Assembly: GCA_003665825.1 (NCBI GenBank)
Contig: QPFY01000002.1
Location: 1,302,001 to 1,366,000 of the forward strand
Source: Microbotryum silenes-acaulis
Taxonomy: Eukaryota > Basidiomycota > Microbotryomycetes > Microbotryales > Microbotryaceae
Direction of reading: 5' to 3'
DNA length: 64,000 bases
Below the pieces are notes generated by a model. It worked only from the letters and a program-made list of their open reading frames with translations, was not told where the DNA came from and made no database searches. The translations under genes and the position numbers were made by a program. Of this stretch, positions 38,252 to 50,824 are shown in pieces; position 1 is the stretch's first letter, and each line of letters opens with the position of its first letter.

Positions 38252-41240
38252 ATGGATGGACCGAGTCGGGTCCATGGTGCTACAGCTTCGCTTTCGGCCT
38301 CGACGAAGTCCACGGCTCGAGCGCTCGATCAGGATGACGAAGCGAGGCGATCGGGGGCTATGGGCATGTCAAATACGATTACGAGGGAGGAACCTAGACG
38401 ATTCGCACCTTTACCTAAACGGCAGAGACTACAACGGGTACAGTCGAGTAGGGACGAGGACGGTCATCATACGTTATCGACGAGCACGGCGAGATCGGCT
38501 CCTCCGCGAACGATGACGATGACCACGACGGGCAAAACTCGAGCTGCTTCTGTCGCTTCGTCGAAATCGGCCAGTACGCTGATCAAACCTCAAGATCTCG
38601 AAGTCGAGGATGAGCAATGGGACGAACATGTCGAGACGAATCGCATGATGGAACAATCCAGTCTGACTACGAGGAACCAAGAAGCGCACCAAGCTCTACT
38701 CGAATATCGCTCGAACGACCATGAGCATGGCGAGGACGATCAGGGGAGGACGAGTAATCACCCTACACCAAATAGGAGGCCACCGTTGGTCTCGTCGTCG
38801 TCTGAATTTTCAGTCATATCATCGTCTTCGGCGTCAGATGGGTATCGATTGGGGGAAGGCACGTCTTCGGGACAGACATTTCGAGGGAACACGTCGTCGT
38901 CGCCTAAGTTGGGGTCGGCGGAGGGTGATGGCGAAGCAGAAGATCTGGACGATCGTGGGGTCGCTTCTTCTTCTTCGAACCCCCCTTCAACAGTCGTAAC
39001 ATCCCCTGCATCGACCGCATCAAGCCAAGCTCGTCGTCCTCGAGCTGGGGACAAATCTGCGGGGGTGTCACACGATTTTTCCCACGACCCGCGCTACGCC
39101 GAAGCCCTTTCTCCCGAACTCGAGGCCGATGAAGAAGAAGTCGACATTTCAGAGGAGAGTCTGTTTGGTCAAGTCGGGAGAGACGTCTTGCGCCTCTTGA
39201 GGACATCGATGCAGAGTCTTGTTTTGTCGATCCCTCACAACGCTGAACTCGTCCTCGATGATACCGATATTGATCGGCGAATCGATTCTTTGACGGATGA
39301 GAGGTCGTGTTTGCGACCCAATCGACAATCAAGCGAGGAAAGGGTCCCCGAGGCGGACGAGGATGAGTCGTATCTGCATTTGCAGCCGTCGATTCGACAG
39401 GAATTATCAACAACGATGCCGACGAGTGAAGACGCCCCCACTCTGACCAGGTACGATTCCCCGAGCCCAATCGAGAGTCAGTACGAGAGTTCGAATGGAG
39501 ATGGGAGGATGACCAAGAAGAGGAAGAACCCTTTGGGGTCGATCTCGATTGGGGAGGACGAGGAGGATGAGGAGAGGGAACGCGAGGATGGGTCGACGAG
39601 GGAAGGGATGGGTGCGGAGGGGTTGACGAGGTACGAATCCGCTGGGGGGACGAGAGGGAAGTCTAGATTAGGTAAGGTCAGCGTGAAGGAACACGATTCC
39701 AAGAAAATCATTGGTCTTAACTGTACTTCCTGCTCTCTTCGATCGCACGCTAGTTCCAGCGAACCCACCGACCACGGCGAAAGCGGCGCTGGCCAAACTA
39801 CGCCACCTGCCACCTCGCCTCTCGCGTGACTTTTGGACTCTAGGTCGCCGCCGACGCGAAATTATGGGCGATCAGAACCACCACCCACCTCTCGAACTAC
39901 CACCCGTCCCCATCTTCACCCCACCTGTCGTCCCTCGTCGAAGCGCACCCCCACCTCTTAAACCAGGTAGCGGGCTCAAAGGGTCGAAAGCGATCAAAGC
40001 CGCTGCCAAAGCCGAAAAGGAACGTCTCAAGGAACAGGAGCGAATCAATGCGCTTTTAGGAGGGTCCAAGTTTCGGTTGATCAATCTTTGGGATCCATTG
40101 GGATTGGAAGAATCCGCAGCAGCGATCGAGAGGGCTCGACGGAAGGCGTTGGCGAACGCGCTTCAGGAGTGTGGGGAGAAGAGAGCCGAGGTGCCGACTT
40201 TGGACGCGTTCGATGTGGATGGAAAGACTCCGCCTTCTATTATCAAGAGGTATCGGGTGCTTAATGCGGCCAAGGATCGACTTCGGGTCACCGAGTTGAA
40301 TGCTGCGAAGGCGAGAGAGGAGGAGAATCTGAGGAGGTTGCAAAAGGAGAAGGAGGAGTTGGTTCGCGAGGTCGAGGCGAGCGAGGCCGCAGCCGCAGCC
40401 GCAGCCGGGGCGGATGCGGTGGTCGACCCGCTTTCCACTACACCTTTTGCACCCCCACCGGCATCCGTTCTGACGGCACCTCCTTCTCCCAAGGCCACTC
40501 GATCGACGAAGACTCGCCCATCGTCACCATCGGCCACTCGCTCCTCGTCGGCACAACCCCCGCCACCCTCTGCGGCGCCTGCTGGTAAACCCTCGACTGC
40601 GACCACGGTCACGCCTCTCAGTGCAGATCGCACGAATCTCCCCATCACGAGCCCAACGACATATACGACCGAGCCCCCTTCCGCAATCCCACCTTCGACA
40701 CGCAAGCCTCCTAAGAAGGGCAAAAAGAAGCGTTCTGCCCACGCCAACGCTCTGAACCCTCACCACCTCAACAATTATACTCCTTCACGTATGCCCAACC
40801 GATCTTCATCCGGTGTCTCAGGTTCTTCATCGCCTCATGCCGACGCCCCTCCATCCCTTTTGTCCATCCTAGACGACGAGGTTCAACCTTTATCCTCCTG
40901 GCCCGCATCGGACCAAGTCATCTCCCAGGCCTTGCTCACCATCCGCAATCGAAGTGCAGGGGACGCATTGAGGTTCTTCGCTGGACCAGAGGAGGATATT
41001 TGTGCGTTTTGCGATTATGAGCTTTGGTTTGGTGGGGAGGGGAATTTGGAGAGGTCTGTCAGGAGGAGGAAGAAAGTTTTGAAGGTTAGGAAGAAGGCCA
41101 AGGAGAGGGCGAGAAAGGCGGCGAATGGGAAGGTGGCGGCGGAGGCGGCGACGACAACAACGACGACGATGGAAGACCAGGGAGGGGAGAGGGTGGAGTC
41201 TGGGAGTGGTGGCCGTGAAGTGGTGGATGCGGTGGAGTGA
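38252..41240 (+). CDS. Large low-complexity protein of unknown function
   Basis: I do not recognise this protein. Two exons (38252..39671 and 39754..41240; donor GTAAGG, acceptor GCTAG, phase 1) give 968 aa. The N-terminal half is Ser/Asp/Glu-rich and disordered. It holds two ordered-looking segments: EDEQWDEHVETNRMMEQSSL and EESLFGQVGRDVLRLLRTSM, the latter an amphipathic helix. After a TKKRKNPLG nuclear-signal-like patch, the second half has FRLINLWDPLGLEESAAAI, a charged coiled coil (NAAKAREEENLRRLQKEKEE), a poly-Ala run and a Pro/Ser-rich linker. Near the end come ALLTIRNRSAGDALRFFAG, DICAFCDYELWFGG with a CxxC, and a very basic tail. A nuclear or cytoskeletal scaffold is possible but unproven. 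It could be two adjacent genes, yet the splice joins the frames cleanly. Confidence 0.6.
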
Positions 41241-42393
41241 GAGGGGGCTTGGATTGGTTCCCGATTTCGGACAGCGCGGCGCGGGGACGGATCTGTGGAA
41301 GTAGCGCATTCTCACTTGCATTTCGTGCCTTTGTTGGTGTACATACACGCCATCTGGCATTTTTCGTATGCGCTTTTTCGTTTTCCATACTCGAAATTCG
41401 CGGGGAAGGCAATGATGCACAAACTACCACTGACCCACAGACCATAAAAGGCAGGTATACTACCGGTGGGGAGTAGTGCCCATTGTGCCTATATATGCCC
41501 TCAAACCAGTCAGGGTGGGGCACTCTGGTATTTCCAGTCCACCTGGGGGCTTCTTCACCAGCAGTGGTGTGTAAGGTAAGGAGGGTTGCTCAATTCCTTA
41601 CACTCTCCCCCCCCGTAGAGAGGACCTCTCCTCTCCAAGGCCTGTAGGTACGGGCCTACAGTGCTGATGCCAACTGGCAAGGACTTCTAATATAGAGGCC
41701 AAAACTGCTCCCCTTGTAGAGCAAGTTTTTTGCCCGGTGATCCTCTCACATTAGGAAGGGGAGCTCAGTATCGAATTAATAAGGACTGAGGGGCCAATCC
41801 GGTCAGGATTAAGAAATAGGGAGGTTAGGAAAATGTTGCCTGTCCCACCAGGCAAACAACAATATTCCTGCCCTGACAATGAACCCAGGATCTCCGGATG
41901 TTTACCGGTAGTATAGTGAAGGTTATTTTCGTTGCTGGCTTGACGGAAGCCCGAGGCTGTACGCTTTTGTGTACTCGTATCTTGAGATATGTCCCATTGG
42001 TCAGTCAGAAGGAGAAATGAAGGAGAAAAGACGGCAAGGCAATCATACGAGAGGAAAGGGCCGGCGCGGTTTGGCCCCTTCCAACGCGGAAATGCTTTCG
42101 TTACATAAACGGCTCCGAGGAGTTCCGAGGAAATTCAATTCATCATCAGCCAGTAATAGCCAAAGGCGGAGGAGGACCCCCGAAAGCCCAGCCTGACGCG
42201 CGTAGGCAAAATCCGGCAAAATCCCAGATTTTAGACCTCATTTGTCCAACATTTTTTAGAGTTTTCGCCCCAAAAAGTCCTCCAAAAGTCCAGTCCAACT
42301 ACGCGCGTCCAAAAATAGCTCTAGAATTGCTTCTACATCTACATAAAAGAATGCACGACTAAATAAGGTTCTCAGCCGCGCGCGCCGATCTTG

Positions 42394-42450
42394 CCCCCCC
42401 CCCCCCCCCCCCCCGGGAGGCGCGGGAGGCGCGGGAGGCGCGGGAGGCGC
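42394..42450. repeat. C21 run plus four 9-bp GGGAGGCGC units
   Basis: Twenty-one consecutive C bases are followed directly by four perfect copies of GGGAGGCGC. The G-rich complement of the C run could form unusual structure, and the region is prone to slippage and assembly error. Confidence 0.9.
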
Positions 42451-42824
42451 GGGCGGAGCTCGCAACGACCTTTATCTACGCAGGGAGGTGGGCGCGGAGC
42501 GCCCCCCGAGTCCTAGTGCTCTAATAAAACATCTCCAAAAATCGCGAAAACGCCGTCCGGACGTTACTCGCCCCGCCCGCACCGACGCAGCCTGATTTGT
42601 CCACCCCCGACTACGCGCCTTCGCGATTTTGGCCCATCTGAAGCCAAAATTTGTCCAGTCGGGCGCTACGCGGGGCCTTCGGGGGAGGACCCGGCTCGGC
42701 CCAATGTGCGTCTCGGAGATTTGTACTTTTCGGGCCCATTTATGCCTTGTAAGTTGTAACATGCTACATGAGGTAATTTTTGATGGTAGAGTGACTGTTT
42801 CAATATGACGCGATAATTTGGTCT

Positions 42825-42868
42825 TACACCGGAATACATACACCCCTTGGATAGGGGTATTCGGTGTA
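42825..42868. repeat. Imperfect palindrome (hairpin)
   Basis: TACACCG-GAATAC at the left pairs with GTATT-CGGTGTA at the right, with inner CCCC/GGGG around TTGGATA. One or two bases are unpaired. It may be the core of a small non-autonomous element. Confidence 0.5.
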
Positions 42869-43183
42869 CAAATCGGCTCAAAAACGGGGTTTTTCGGGAC
42901 GCACCTTGGGCTGAACTTTCCCCGGTCTTTCGGGGGTCGTGGCGGAGGGCCGATGTGAGCGAGCGCTCAACTTCGCGCACTCGGCCCACCTCAGCTCTTC
43001 CTCTGCACTACGTGTTCTTCGATCAGATCAGCTCCTCGCGTCTCGCGTATCACTTCATCGACTAGTAATCGACTAGTATATCTTCAGACCCCTTGACCCT
43101 GTCAGGCAGTGTGGCCGAATCTGGACCTCGATCGCCCGAACAACAAACAACAAACACATCTCTACCGCGGTCATCGGGCAATC

Positions 43184-46100
43184 ATGGCGCCCGGTTGGTT
43201 GCCCCAAGTCTCGCGAGGGCAGGCCATGTCGACCTTCAAAGGTGAGTAGCTGTTGGCATTGGAGGTTGCTCTACATACCAGCCAGTTCAATGCGAGATGC
43301 GGTGCCTTGCGTGTCCAATGGGACAACGTGGCACGATAGAGCCCGAGCCCCGAGTCCGAGCCCAAGCCCGAGCCCAAGCCCGAGCCCAAGCCCGAGCCCG
43401 AGCCCGAGTTCGCCCACTGATGCATTCTAATCTTGGCACACGCAGGATGCCTCGCATATACGATCGTGTTCGCACTCGTCTTCACTCGAACCTTCTATAG
43501 GCTCAACACGTACCCGATCACGCTCAGCTCGATGGTCATTGTCAGCATCGCGGGACAACCGGGATCGTCGACCGGCGCCTGTTTGGACGCCGGGGCGTTG
43601 GCTGCGGTCGGTGTGGGCATGGGTGCGGTCATGTTCGTCATCTTGGGACACTTGGGCCATGCTGTCGTTGCACAAGGCTGTACGTTCCTTCTTCGTGTTC
43701 GCTTGTCGCTTGCTTTGCCCAACCCCGTTCGGCATGCGAGGACGCAGTACTAACGCGAACAACTGCTCCGACCACCCCTCGGGCTCATGGGCTTCGTGCA
43801 CTTCTGTCACAGTCATCTTTGCGATCTACGTCTACTTTATGGCCATCATCAAGGCCCAGTCGATGCGTTTCTTTGGTCTTTCGCTTCTGGCTATTTTGAT
43901 GGGTTTCAATGGTAGGCTTCATTCTATTGAAGTTTAAAGTTTGCATACTCATCTCATCTCCTCTCCGCGTCCCGCTCCTGACAGGAATCTACACCTCGGC
44001 CCTTCTCGGCGGCAAGTACTCGGCCGAGTATCTCAAGGCCTACCTCGAATCGTACGCTTGGGGATTTGCTATTGGTGGGCTAGAGCTCTCTGCTTCGGCT
44101 GCTGTGACCGGGCTCTCACCTATCATCGGGTTCTGAACGTACAGTTTTCGCGGTCAATCTGCTGGTTTTCCCCACCTCGGCCGAGCGTGAGCTGCGCGAG
44201 CTCATGGTCGACGCCCTGGAGCATATGTCGACCTTCACCCATCTCCTAGCCAAGACGTACACTGTCGAGATCACCCAGGACGAGCGCACCGTGCGCGATG
44301 CCCTCAACGCGTCGATTCGCGCCGATTACGGTTTCCTACAGCAAAAGACGGCCCAGGTCGCGCTCGAGGTCAACTGGACCCGATGGAGCATGGCCGATTA
44401 TAGTAATATGCTGGCACGCATTCGCCAGATGCAACAAGGCTTGATCACGTCGTACTCGAACCTGATGGTGATGGAGCAGTACGAGCCGCAATCGCTTCAG
44501 ATCATCAAAGAGGGACTCACGGAGCGTGCGACGGGAAAGACGTTTTTAAAGCTGAGGAAGGGCATCGATCTCGCCATCGCGGACATCGTTCAGGAACTCG
44601 GCGTCGGAGGTCGCACCCATCGTCCTGTCGCACCGGGAGAATATTCGTGGGAGGACTTCCTCGAATACACGGAGCCGTCGACTGACAACAACCTCGAGTC
44701 GGGAGAGGGTCGACCCAAGCTATTGGAGCGGACGACCTCCGTCGAGTCCCCTGCTTTCAACGCCGGCTTCCGAAAGATGTCGATGCGGCTCAAGAATGAA
44801 GTTGATGTTTATTCGTCAACCCCCGTCGGATCGAGACGACCGAGCTTTAACGAGGAGCACACCGGCAAGGTTAGCCCTGAACACCCGAATCTAAACTTTG
44901 ATGGTACGACAGGGGCTTCGACTCCGAAAGCCGCCACGATTATCGATGTCAAGCCGCTCGACCGAGCCGCTTCGATCCGGCAAGCTTGGGCGGCTTTCAA
45001 AAATCATCAGAATCAGCACGTGGCGGACTTACTTGCTTCCGGGACCCTCACCGACGGCATTTTGCGCGTCGAGCAACCCGGCCCCTCACTTCGAGATACG
45101 TGAGTAACCTGGGCCGTGTGTGAGCCGATGGTAAACGCCAGGATCTGATCCAGCCAGCGCCTTCCGCAGATTCCTTGCCAAACAGCCCGATAACATCGCA
45201 GCCCGGGGGCTGATGACATCGACGGCGGTCCGCGCAAATATTACGGATGCAAGTCAGCGAAAAGACGGCAAAGTCAAAGCGACGGACTCCGAAGAAAAGG
45301 CCGAGCAGATGGAAGAAGGCACGACGTCCACCACACCGGCGGTCGAGATGGGTGCAGCTGGAGTAGGCCCGACTGGGTCGCCTGAACAGATCGCCGGAAC
45401 AACGGTTTTGCGGGTTTTGTCTTTCATCTTCGGCATGGGACAAGTTTTAGACGAACTAACGGCTCTTCACGAAGCGGTCGTCCCCAAGGACGATGCCTCA
45501 CGACCGCGCAAAAAGATTCACTTGCATCTGCTGGAGCGTGCACGCTTGTCGTCGCCTGTGTGGAAGGGCATGCCTTTCCGTAAAGCGCTTTCGAAGCTTA
45601 CTGGAGTCTCCTACGCGGACGAGAAGGTCACACTGTGGCAGCGTTTCGGACAGTTCGAGAAACTCATTCGAAGTCCCACCAGTCTTTATGCATTCAAGAC
45701 CACTTGCGCGGTGACGATCTTTGCGGTGTTCATTTTCGCCCCTTCCCTCAAAGTGAGTGACGCCAAAATTCCTTTAGTATTTTGACTATTTCAATAAACG
45801 TTTCTGATTGCCGGAATCCCTCCACGCAGACGTTCTTCATTGACTACAGTTTGAACGGTGGTCTCATCACCATCGTTGTCGCCATGGCCCCTGTTTTGGG
45901 CCAAGGCATCTTCACTTGGGTTATCCAGATCCTCGGCACCGGTCTCGGAACACTATATGGCCTCCTCATCCTTCGAATTTTCTTGCACGTCGGCCCGCAC
46001 TACTTTAATCCATACGGTCTCACATCTCTCCTCGCTGTGTTCGCCGTGCCCACGTGCTTCATCATCTACACCAAGCCCATGTTCTTTGCTGGAAGTCTTT

Positions 46101-47078
46101 TGGCTATGAACGCCGCCGGTATTGCTGTCATCACGCAGTACGTCTACCGCGATATTCCAGAAGCCCGCCGGCCCGGGTTCGACAGTCCAGCCTTCCGTAC
46201 CGGCAAGTCACTTGCGGCACTGGCGCTGGCACTCGGCATCGCATGGTTCTGGCAAATCTACGTTCTACGTACCCCGGCTCGCCAGACCCTTCGTACCAAG
46301 CTCGCCGGCATCACGTTTGCGCTCGGGACCTACGCAACCCTGTTCCAAATGATGACGGAATCTTTGGCCCCCATCCGCGAGACTGAGGGATACGTTGCGC
46401 CCCCTCGCGAAGCCGTCGAAGCTGTGCAGCACGAGTTGATTCGTCGCGAGGGCCAGATTCAGGCCGAACTCCTGGCTCTAATGCCTTTGCTCCGATTTTC
46501 AGCGCTCGAGCCTGCCTTTGGTCACAAGTTCGACGGTGCGACCTTTTCACGCATCATTCGTGATCACCAAGTCATCTTGGATCGACTCAGGGAAGCACGC
46601 ACCGCGATTGGTACCGAAGGGTTCCCCAGATCGATCAAGGACAACTTCACGACCCCTTTGGCGCCGTTCCGCGACCAGAACAAGCGCTTCATGCGGGCCC
46701 TCTTCTACCTCGTCGGGACAAGTTTGGCCACCAAGAAGCCGCTCCCTCATGATCTTCCGACGATGCTGACGGCCGTCAAGGACCTTCAACACGATGCGCT
46801 GGTACTTTCGCATCGCCTTTCGGTCAGCGAAAGTGGGAGGGAGATTGTTTATTCGCACGAGTTTAACCGGTAAGCTCTTTCTCGAGTGCACATCGACAGA
46901 GACGCAAATAGTGGCTGAGCTGAATGTGTGATTCCGCAGGTATTGGTTCTTTCTTGCGAGCATGAGCACGGTCTCGTACCGTCTCGAAGCGTGCGAGTCC
47001 GATTTAGCGATCCTGCTCGGCAGTGTCGAGGCCTCGCCCTTCGTGATCAACGAGCGCCCTTCAGGAGGTTTCCACTAG
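43184..47078 (+). CDS. ArAE/FUSC-type membrane transporter (BRE4-like)
   Basis: A large membrane protein of the fungal family with a 6-TM N-terminal domain (ArAE_2_N), an FUSC-like second membrane domain and the C-terminal DUF2421 region; yeast BRE4 is a member. Exons 43184..43241, 43446..43679, 43813..43911, 43985..44074, 44145..45099, 45158..45752, 45830..46869 and 46940..47078 give 1069 aa. Helices 1-6 lie at about 20-165 (CLAYTIVFALVFTR onwards). A cytosolic helical stretch from AERELRELMVDALEHMSTF to about 480 follows, then LYAFKTTCAVTIFAVFIFAP opens the second set of helices, with GGLITIVVAMAPVLGQGIF and FWQIYVLRTPARQTLRTKL. The DUF2421-like end includes YWFFLASMSTVSYRLEACE. Relatives export aromatic or other weak acids; the substrate and the compartment here are unknown. 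Intron 1 carries a hexamer minisatellite. Confidence 0.85.
43339..43408. repeat. GAGCCC/AAGCCC hexamer minisatellite in intron 1
   Basis: About eleven imperfect hexamers alternating GAGCCC, CAAGCC and related forms lie inside the first intron of the transporter gene and make that intron (204 bp) the longest of the gene. Confidence 0.85.
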
Positions 47079-48242
47079 CCAGTGAACGAGGCAGTGCAGA
47101 AGTGTATGACGATTCCCTCATAATTTAGATGCGTAGTTCATCCCAGCTCTCTATCTCATCCGTGATGCCGTTTAGTAGTCAATTATCCTAAAGTTATCCT
47201 CATCCTGCGCGGGCACTGGTGAAGCCCGATCGCCACACAGGGGCATATGCCCGCCCTGCATGGGCAAGCGAGCTCACGACTTTCCCGCCCCTCCTATCGC
47301 CGTCAAAGTGGCCGATATTGTCCGCATGCTATGCCATGCTCTCGCACCTTAATAGCTGGTCGCCGGCAACCAGCGAGGCGGTCGAAGGAGCCCGATCGGA
47401 AGGTTCATGGAGTTAAATGGAATATTAAAGCACGTGATGACGGCGATCATTATCAGTCCACGGCACGCGCCGATGCTCGCATCACGTGATACTGTCCGGA
47501 CCGTTCGAAGCGCCATCAGTCGAAGTGAACACGCCACGACTGTCGCGTGTACTTAATCTGGAGTTGCGTAGAAATGGTACCGTGTGCGCGTGGAAATAGT
47601 TCCGTGTGGGTCGGCAGTCGCCGGACATCACCAGCAGGGCCTGGTGTTAATTCTGACGCCGGCGATGCCAAGCCCGCTGGCACCTATCCCTAAGAGCTAT
47701 TTACATCTACATAACCTTCCACCACAAAACATCTCCATCAAATAAGTAGCTACTGCAGCTAGGTATCGATTTGGTCAGGGGATCGTTCTCCATGATAATT
47801 CGGGCCGCCTACTAATCCTGATTGCTGGTCCTACCTACGGTGGGTGGGTACCCTTTCCGAGCTGCTCATAAATGACAAGAACAAGATGACGCGTGGTCCG
47901 TACCTTATTTTGGCCGGCCAGGAACTGTGAATTGCTCCCCGCGCATCTCGAATCGGCCTGGACTTAGCGCGAGTTCGAGCTGAGACATTCGAAACTATAC
48001 GAAGCGACCCGACCAGCCTTCCCTGAAGTCACCGCTCATTCCCTTGCCTATCTTGCACCATCTACAATCTGCGCATCAAATTCACGCATATCTGCTGCAA
48101 CGGTAGCGCCGGTCGTAGACATCGCACATCAAGACGGTCCCCGGCCGCAGCGTCACGCTGAACAAATTGAACCGAAGCCTTGAGTGGCACTCGGAGCCCG
48201 CATCGGCTACATCTCCTCAGTCCGTCGTGACCCAGCGACATC
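47079..48242. other. Intergenic, transporter 3' side and DUF6534-type gene promoter
   Basis: No gene is seen. Two CACGTGAT boxes in opposite orientation lie near 47433 and 47483 (GCACGTGATG and CATCACGTGAT). The phrase TTACATCTACATAA followed by AAAACATCTCCA (about 47700-47735) also occurs, in pieces, in the repeat-rich region near 42335 and 42527, which suggests a shared dispersed repeat. Confidence 0.4.
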
Positions 48243-49735
48243 ATGGGCGTCAATCTCTCGACCATCGATCAAGCGGACTATCCCCAAGGACCATCGGCGA
48301 CCCAACTCAATGCTGGTTACACCCTGGGTGAGTGCTTCTTCTACACGTTGTGCACGACCGGCGGCCGATCATTCGCCGACGACTCGTCTTCCGGGCCGCA
48401 GTGCTGATCTTCATTTGTCTCGGCGAACTCGAATGCGTCGGTCTCTTCGGAATAACTTTCCTTCGCACAGGTCCACTGTTCGTGGGCTGGATCACCAGCA
48501 TCTTTCTGATGGGTATCGTCGTCTCTTGGGGCGTGACCTACTTCACTCGGCAAACCAAAGATCGGACATGGGTACGCACCTTGGTCGGGATCGCAATCTT
48601 TGGGGATATTGTCACCGCCCTCTTCAACGCGGCTTCGATAGTACGACATGGAAAGAACCAAGATCGAACCAACTACGCCATCTCCCTTCTCGAAGCCCCC
48701 GATGCGCTGGCCCTCCTAAGTGGGGGTTTATGCGCCGTCGCGGCGCAGACTTTCTTCTCCGTGCGAGTTTATCGCCTGCTCCCGAGTCGCCGATATCGAT
48801 ATCCGTTTGCCTTTCTCGCCGGGAGTCTGATTTCCGCTTCTTTTGGAGGCGCAATCGGGATCACGACCGTCGAATTTATCAACCACGGTTCCACCGATGA
48901 GACGCGTGGTGCACGACCGGGGACGTACGAACTCCTCTTCACCCTGGCCGAGGTGTGGTTGTGGGCGAGCGTCGCTGTCGACGGCCTACTCTCAACCATG
49001 CTCATCATTCGACTCGCGGCCAATCGCAAAGATATTGGGCAGAGGAGCAGCAAAACGGATCAAGCGACGGGAACGTCGTTGTTGCTGCTCGACTTTATGC
49101 GGCTCGCTTTCGAATGCGCCGTTTTGACCATGCTCTTTGCCACCGTCGCTGCCATCCTATTCGTCTCGACGACCGAAACCACCAACCTCTCCTATGCTTG
49201 TGAGTCGAACCTCTACACGAGTACCCAAGGGTTTACGACGGACGGATGAGGCTAATCATAAAATCGTTTTGATCGTTTAAATGCAGTCACCAACGCGTTG
49301 CCCGGTCTTTACACACTGTCGCTCCTCTGGGCCGTCAATGCTACACACCGTCTGCGACAAGAGATGCAAAACATCGACCCTTCCGCAATGGTACAGCTCG
49401 TATGGAATTTCGCCGAGGACGACGAGAAGCAAATCTCAAGGGAGAGGAGGCTCGCCGAGCTCGCGCGAGGGGAAGATCTAGCCGTTTCGTTGCGCCGAAG
49501 TGCGGCGCCGCGGAAAGCGGTCAGGCAGTTGGGGCACGAGGTTAATTTGTTGACGATTGATCGGATGACAATCAGTCAGGTCAGCGAATGGAGGAGTCCT
49601 CAGCATCCTGATCCGACGCTCGAGCTGGACGATGAAGACGACGAGCACCGCAATCATTTCGACGACGTCACGGGGTATACGGGGAGAAGCTCGGAGATGA
49701 AGATTCGGGCGTCGGACGAGGAGGCAGAAGTATGA
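48243..49735 (+). CDS. Seven-helix membrane protein, DUF6534-type
   Basis: A basidiomycete-specific type of integral membrane protein of unknown function. Exons 48243..48327, 48402..49199 and 49287..49735 give 443 aa; both junctions are phase 1 with GTGAGT donors. The layout is an extracellular N-terminus, helix 1 (VLIFICLGELECVGLFG), helix 2 (FVGWITSIFLMGIVVSW), a TYFTRQTKDR loop, helix 3 (GIAIFGDIVTALFNAAS), then helices at LLSGGLCAVAAQTFFSVRV, FAFLAGSLISASFGGAIG, LAEVWLWASVAVDGLLSTM and AFECAVLTMLFATVAAILF. A long charged cytoplasmic tail with many acidic residues follows. Spacing and the W-L/A-D motif near helix 6 match the DUF6534 family as I remember it. A receptor-like role is only a guess. 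Confidence 0.8.
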
Positions 49736-49868
49736 GATGACTCTTGTTATTTTTTTCGTGCTATGAAGTCGTTTAGGTTGGAAGGCTTATTCATCTTGGT
49801 GTACTTTGACGGATGGTAGCGTTACTCGATTGGATTTGCCTGACTGGCAGTTGCAAGGAACCTATCAC

Positions 49869-50824
49869 TTATGCCGCCGCTGAGGTTGGGCCGAAGAGCA
49901 CATCGCTTCTCAAGACCCATTTGACCCCTTGCTGTACTTTGAGCTAAAACAAGAGAACTAGGACCAGTCAGTGACCCCTTCTGTGACATCTCAAGATGGT
50001 CGACATGCGCACGACCGACTGACCCCTGAGTGAAGCATGCAGTCTCTTCCATGCTTGTGCAGCAACGCTCTCCCGCGCTTCAAGTCGACCTTGAGTTCCT
50101 GTCCATTCCCTTTGCGTGATGGACTGGGGAAAAAGGTTGTTTCTCCTCCTGGAAGCCGATGGTCAAAGATGACGTCAGAAACGTCGCTTTCGTGCGAGGA
50201 ATTTGATCTTGCTCAACAAAGAACGTACCGACGACGCCATCCTCCTGACCGGAGAGGTAAACCAATAGCGTCCATTCGTTCCTCCATCCTGTCCGGGAAT
50301 CTCTCGAGTCGTCATCGTAGTGAGCTGCAAAAGGAAGTAGCCCAGTCAGCTTTCGATGTGCACTCTTCGAGAACTCAGAACTGCAGAAGGAACTGACGAC
50401 CAAACTCGGCATCGGGGCCGTACTTGTAGACGCGAATATTGGAACTCAGTCCCATAGGAATGTGCGCAGGTCTACTCGAAGCAATCTCCTTTTGACAAAT
50501 CTCTTTGAGCCCCGTTCTCGTCCAAAGGTTGTGCGCAAAGTCCGGGTCGTCTTTAGAGTAGCGATCGTTCGTGCGATAGGCTTCCCCGCGTTTTTGAGGT
50601 GGTGAAGGTGAGAGTGGGAGAGAAGGGAGGAATATGTGCCATCGCTTGATCGAGGCGGGGTCGAGGAAGGAATCGATGATAAGGATGGAGGGGAGTACGG
50701 CGGTCAGCTCGAGTGGGAGATCCGGCGGGATGAACGTTGGCCAGACTAGCGGCTTGGAGGAGGTCCTTTCGTCCCTGGCTGTAGTGGGCGTGGTAGTGGT
50801 GGAAGCGACCTTGGCTTTGACCAT
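49869..50824 (-). CDS. 2-oxoglutarate/Fe(II)-dependent oxygenase, prolyl-4-hydroxylase-like
   Basis: A small dioxygenase that would use 2-oxoglutarate, O2 and Fe(II). Exons 50824..50401, 50324..50229, 50148..50024 and 49943..49869 give 239 aa. The fold markers are in order: NIRVYKYGPDAEFGAHYDDD (first Fe ligands His and Asp), EWTLLVYLSG, then GGETTFFPS, then GRALLHKHGRDCMLHSG, which carries the distal His and the region around the 2-oxoglutarate-binding basic residue, ending VKWVLRSDVLFGP. The N-terminus has neither signal peptide nor membrane helix, so it is probably cytosolic or nuclear. It is divergent from a lysine-methyltransferase-like gene with 415 bp between starts, and could share a promoter. 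The substrate is unknown. Confidence 0.88.

Larger units (their letters stand above)
41241..43183. other. Repeat-rich intergenic region without genes
   Basis: No coding sequence is seen over 1.9 kb. Near 41571..41604 TGTAAGG and CCTTACA form an inverted pair, resembling the ends of an LTR, but only 34 bases apart. From 42190 to 42710 short modules recur: TTTGTCCA (about 42241, 42596, 42648) followed by variants of ACTACGCGCG, set among CCAAAAxT stretches. A C21 run and GC-rich 9-mers follow (listed separately), then a near-palindrome. This looks like the remains of one or more non-coding repeats. The right end is the promoter of the transporter gene. Confidence 0.5.

Noticed and set aside
41571..41604. 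TGTAAGG ... CCTTACA as a solo LTR
   Set aside because: The inverted pair is only 34 bp overall, no internal LTR features or second copy are in the window, and no flanking duplication was seen.
42256..42465. Pro/Ala/Gly-rich minus-strand ORF
   Set aside because: It is produced by the C21 run and the 9-bp GC-rich repeats, not by a gene.
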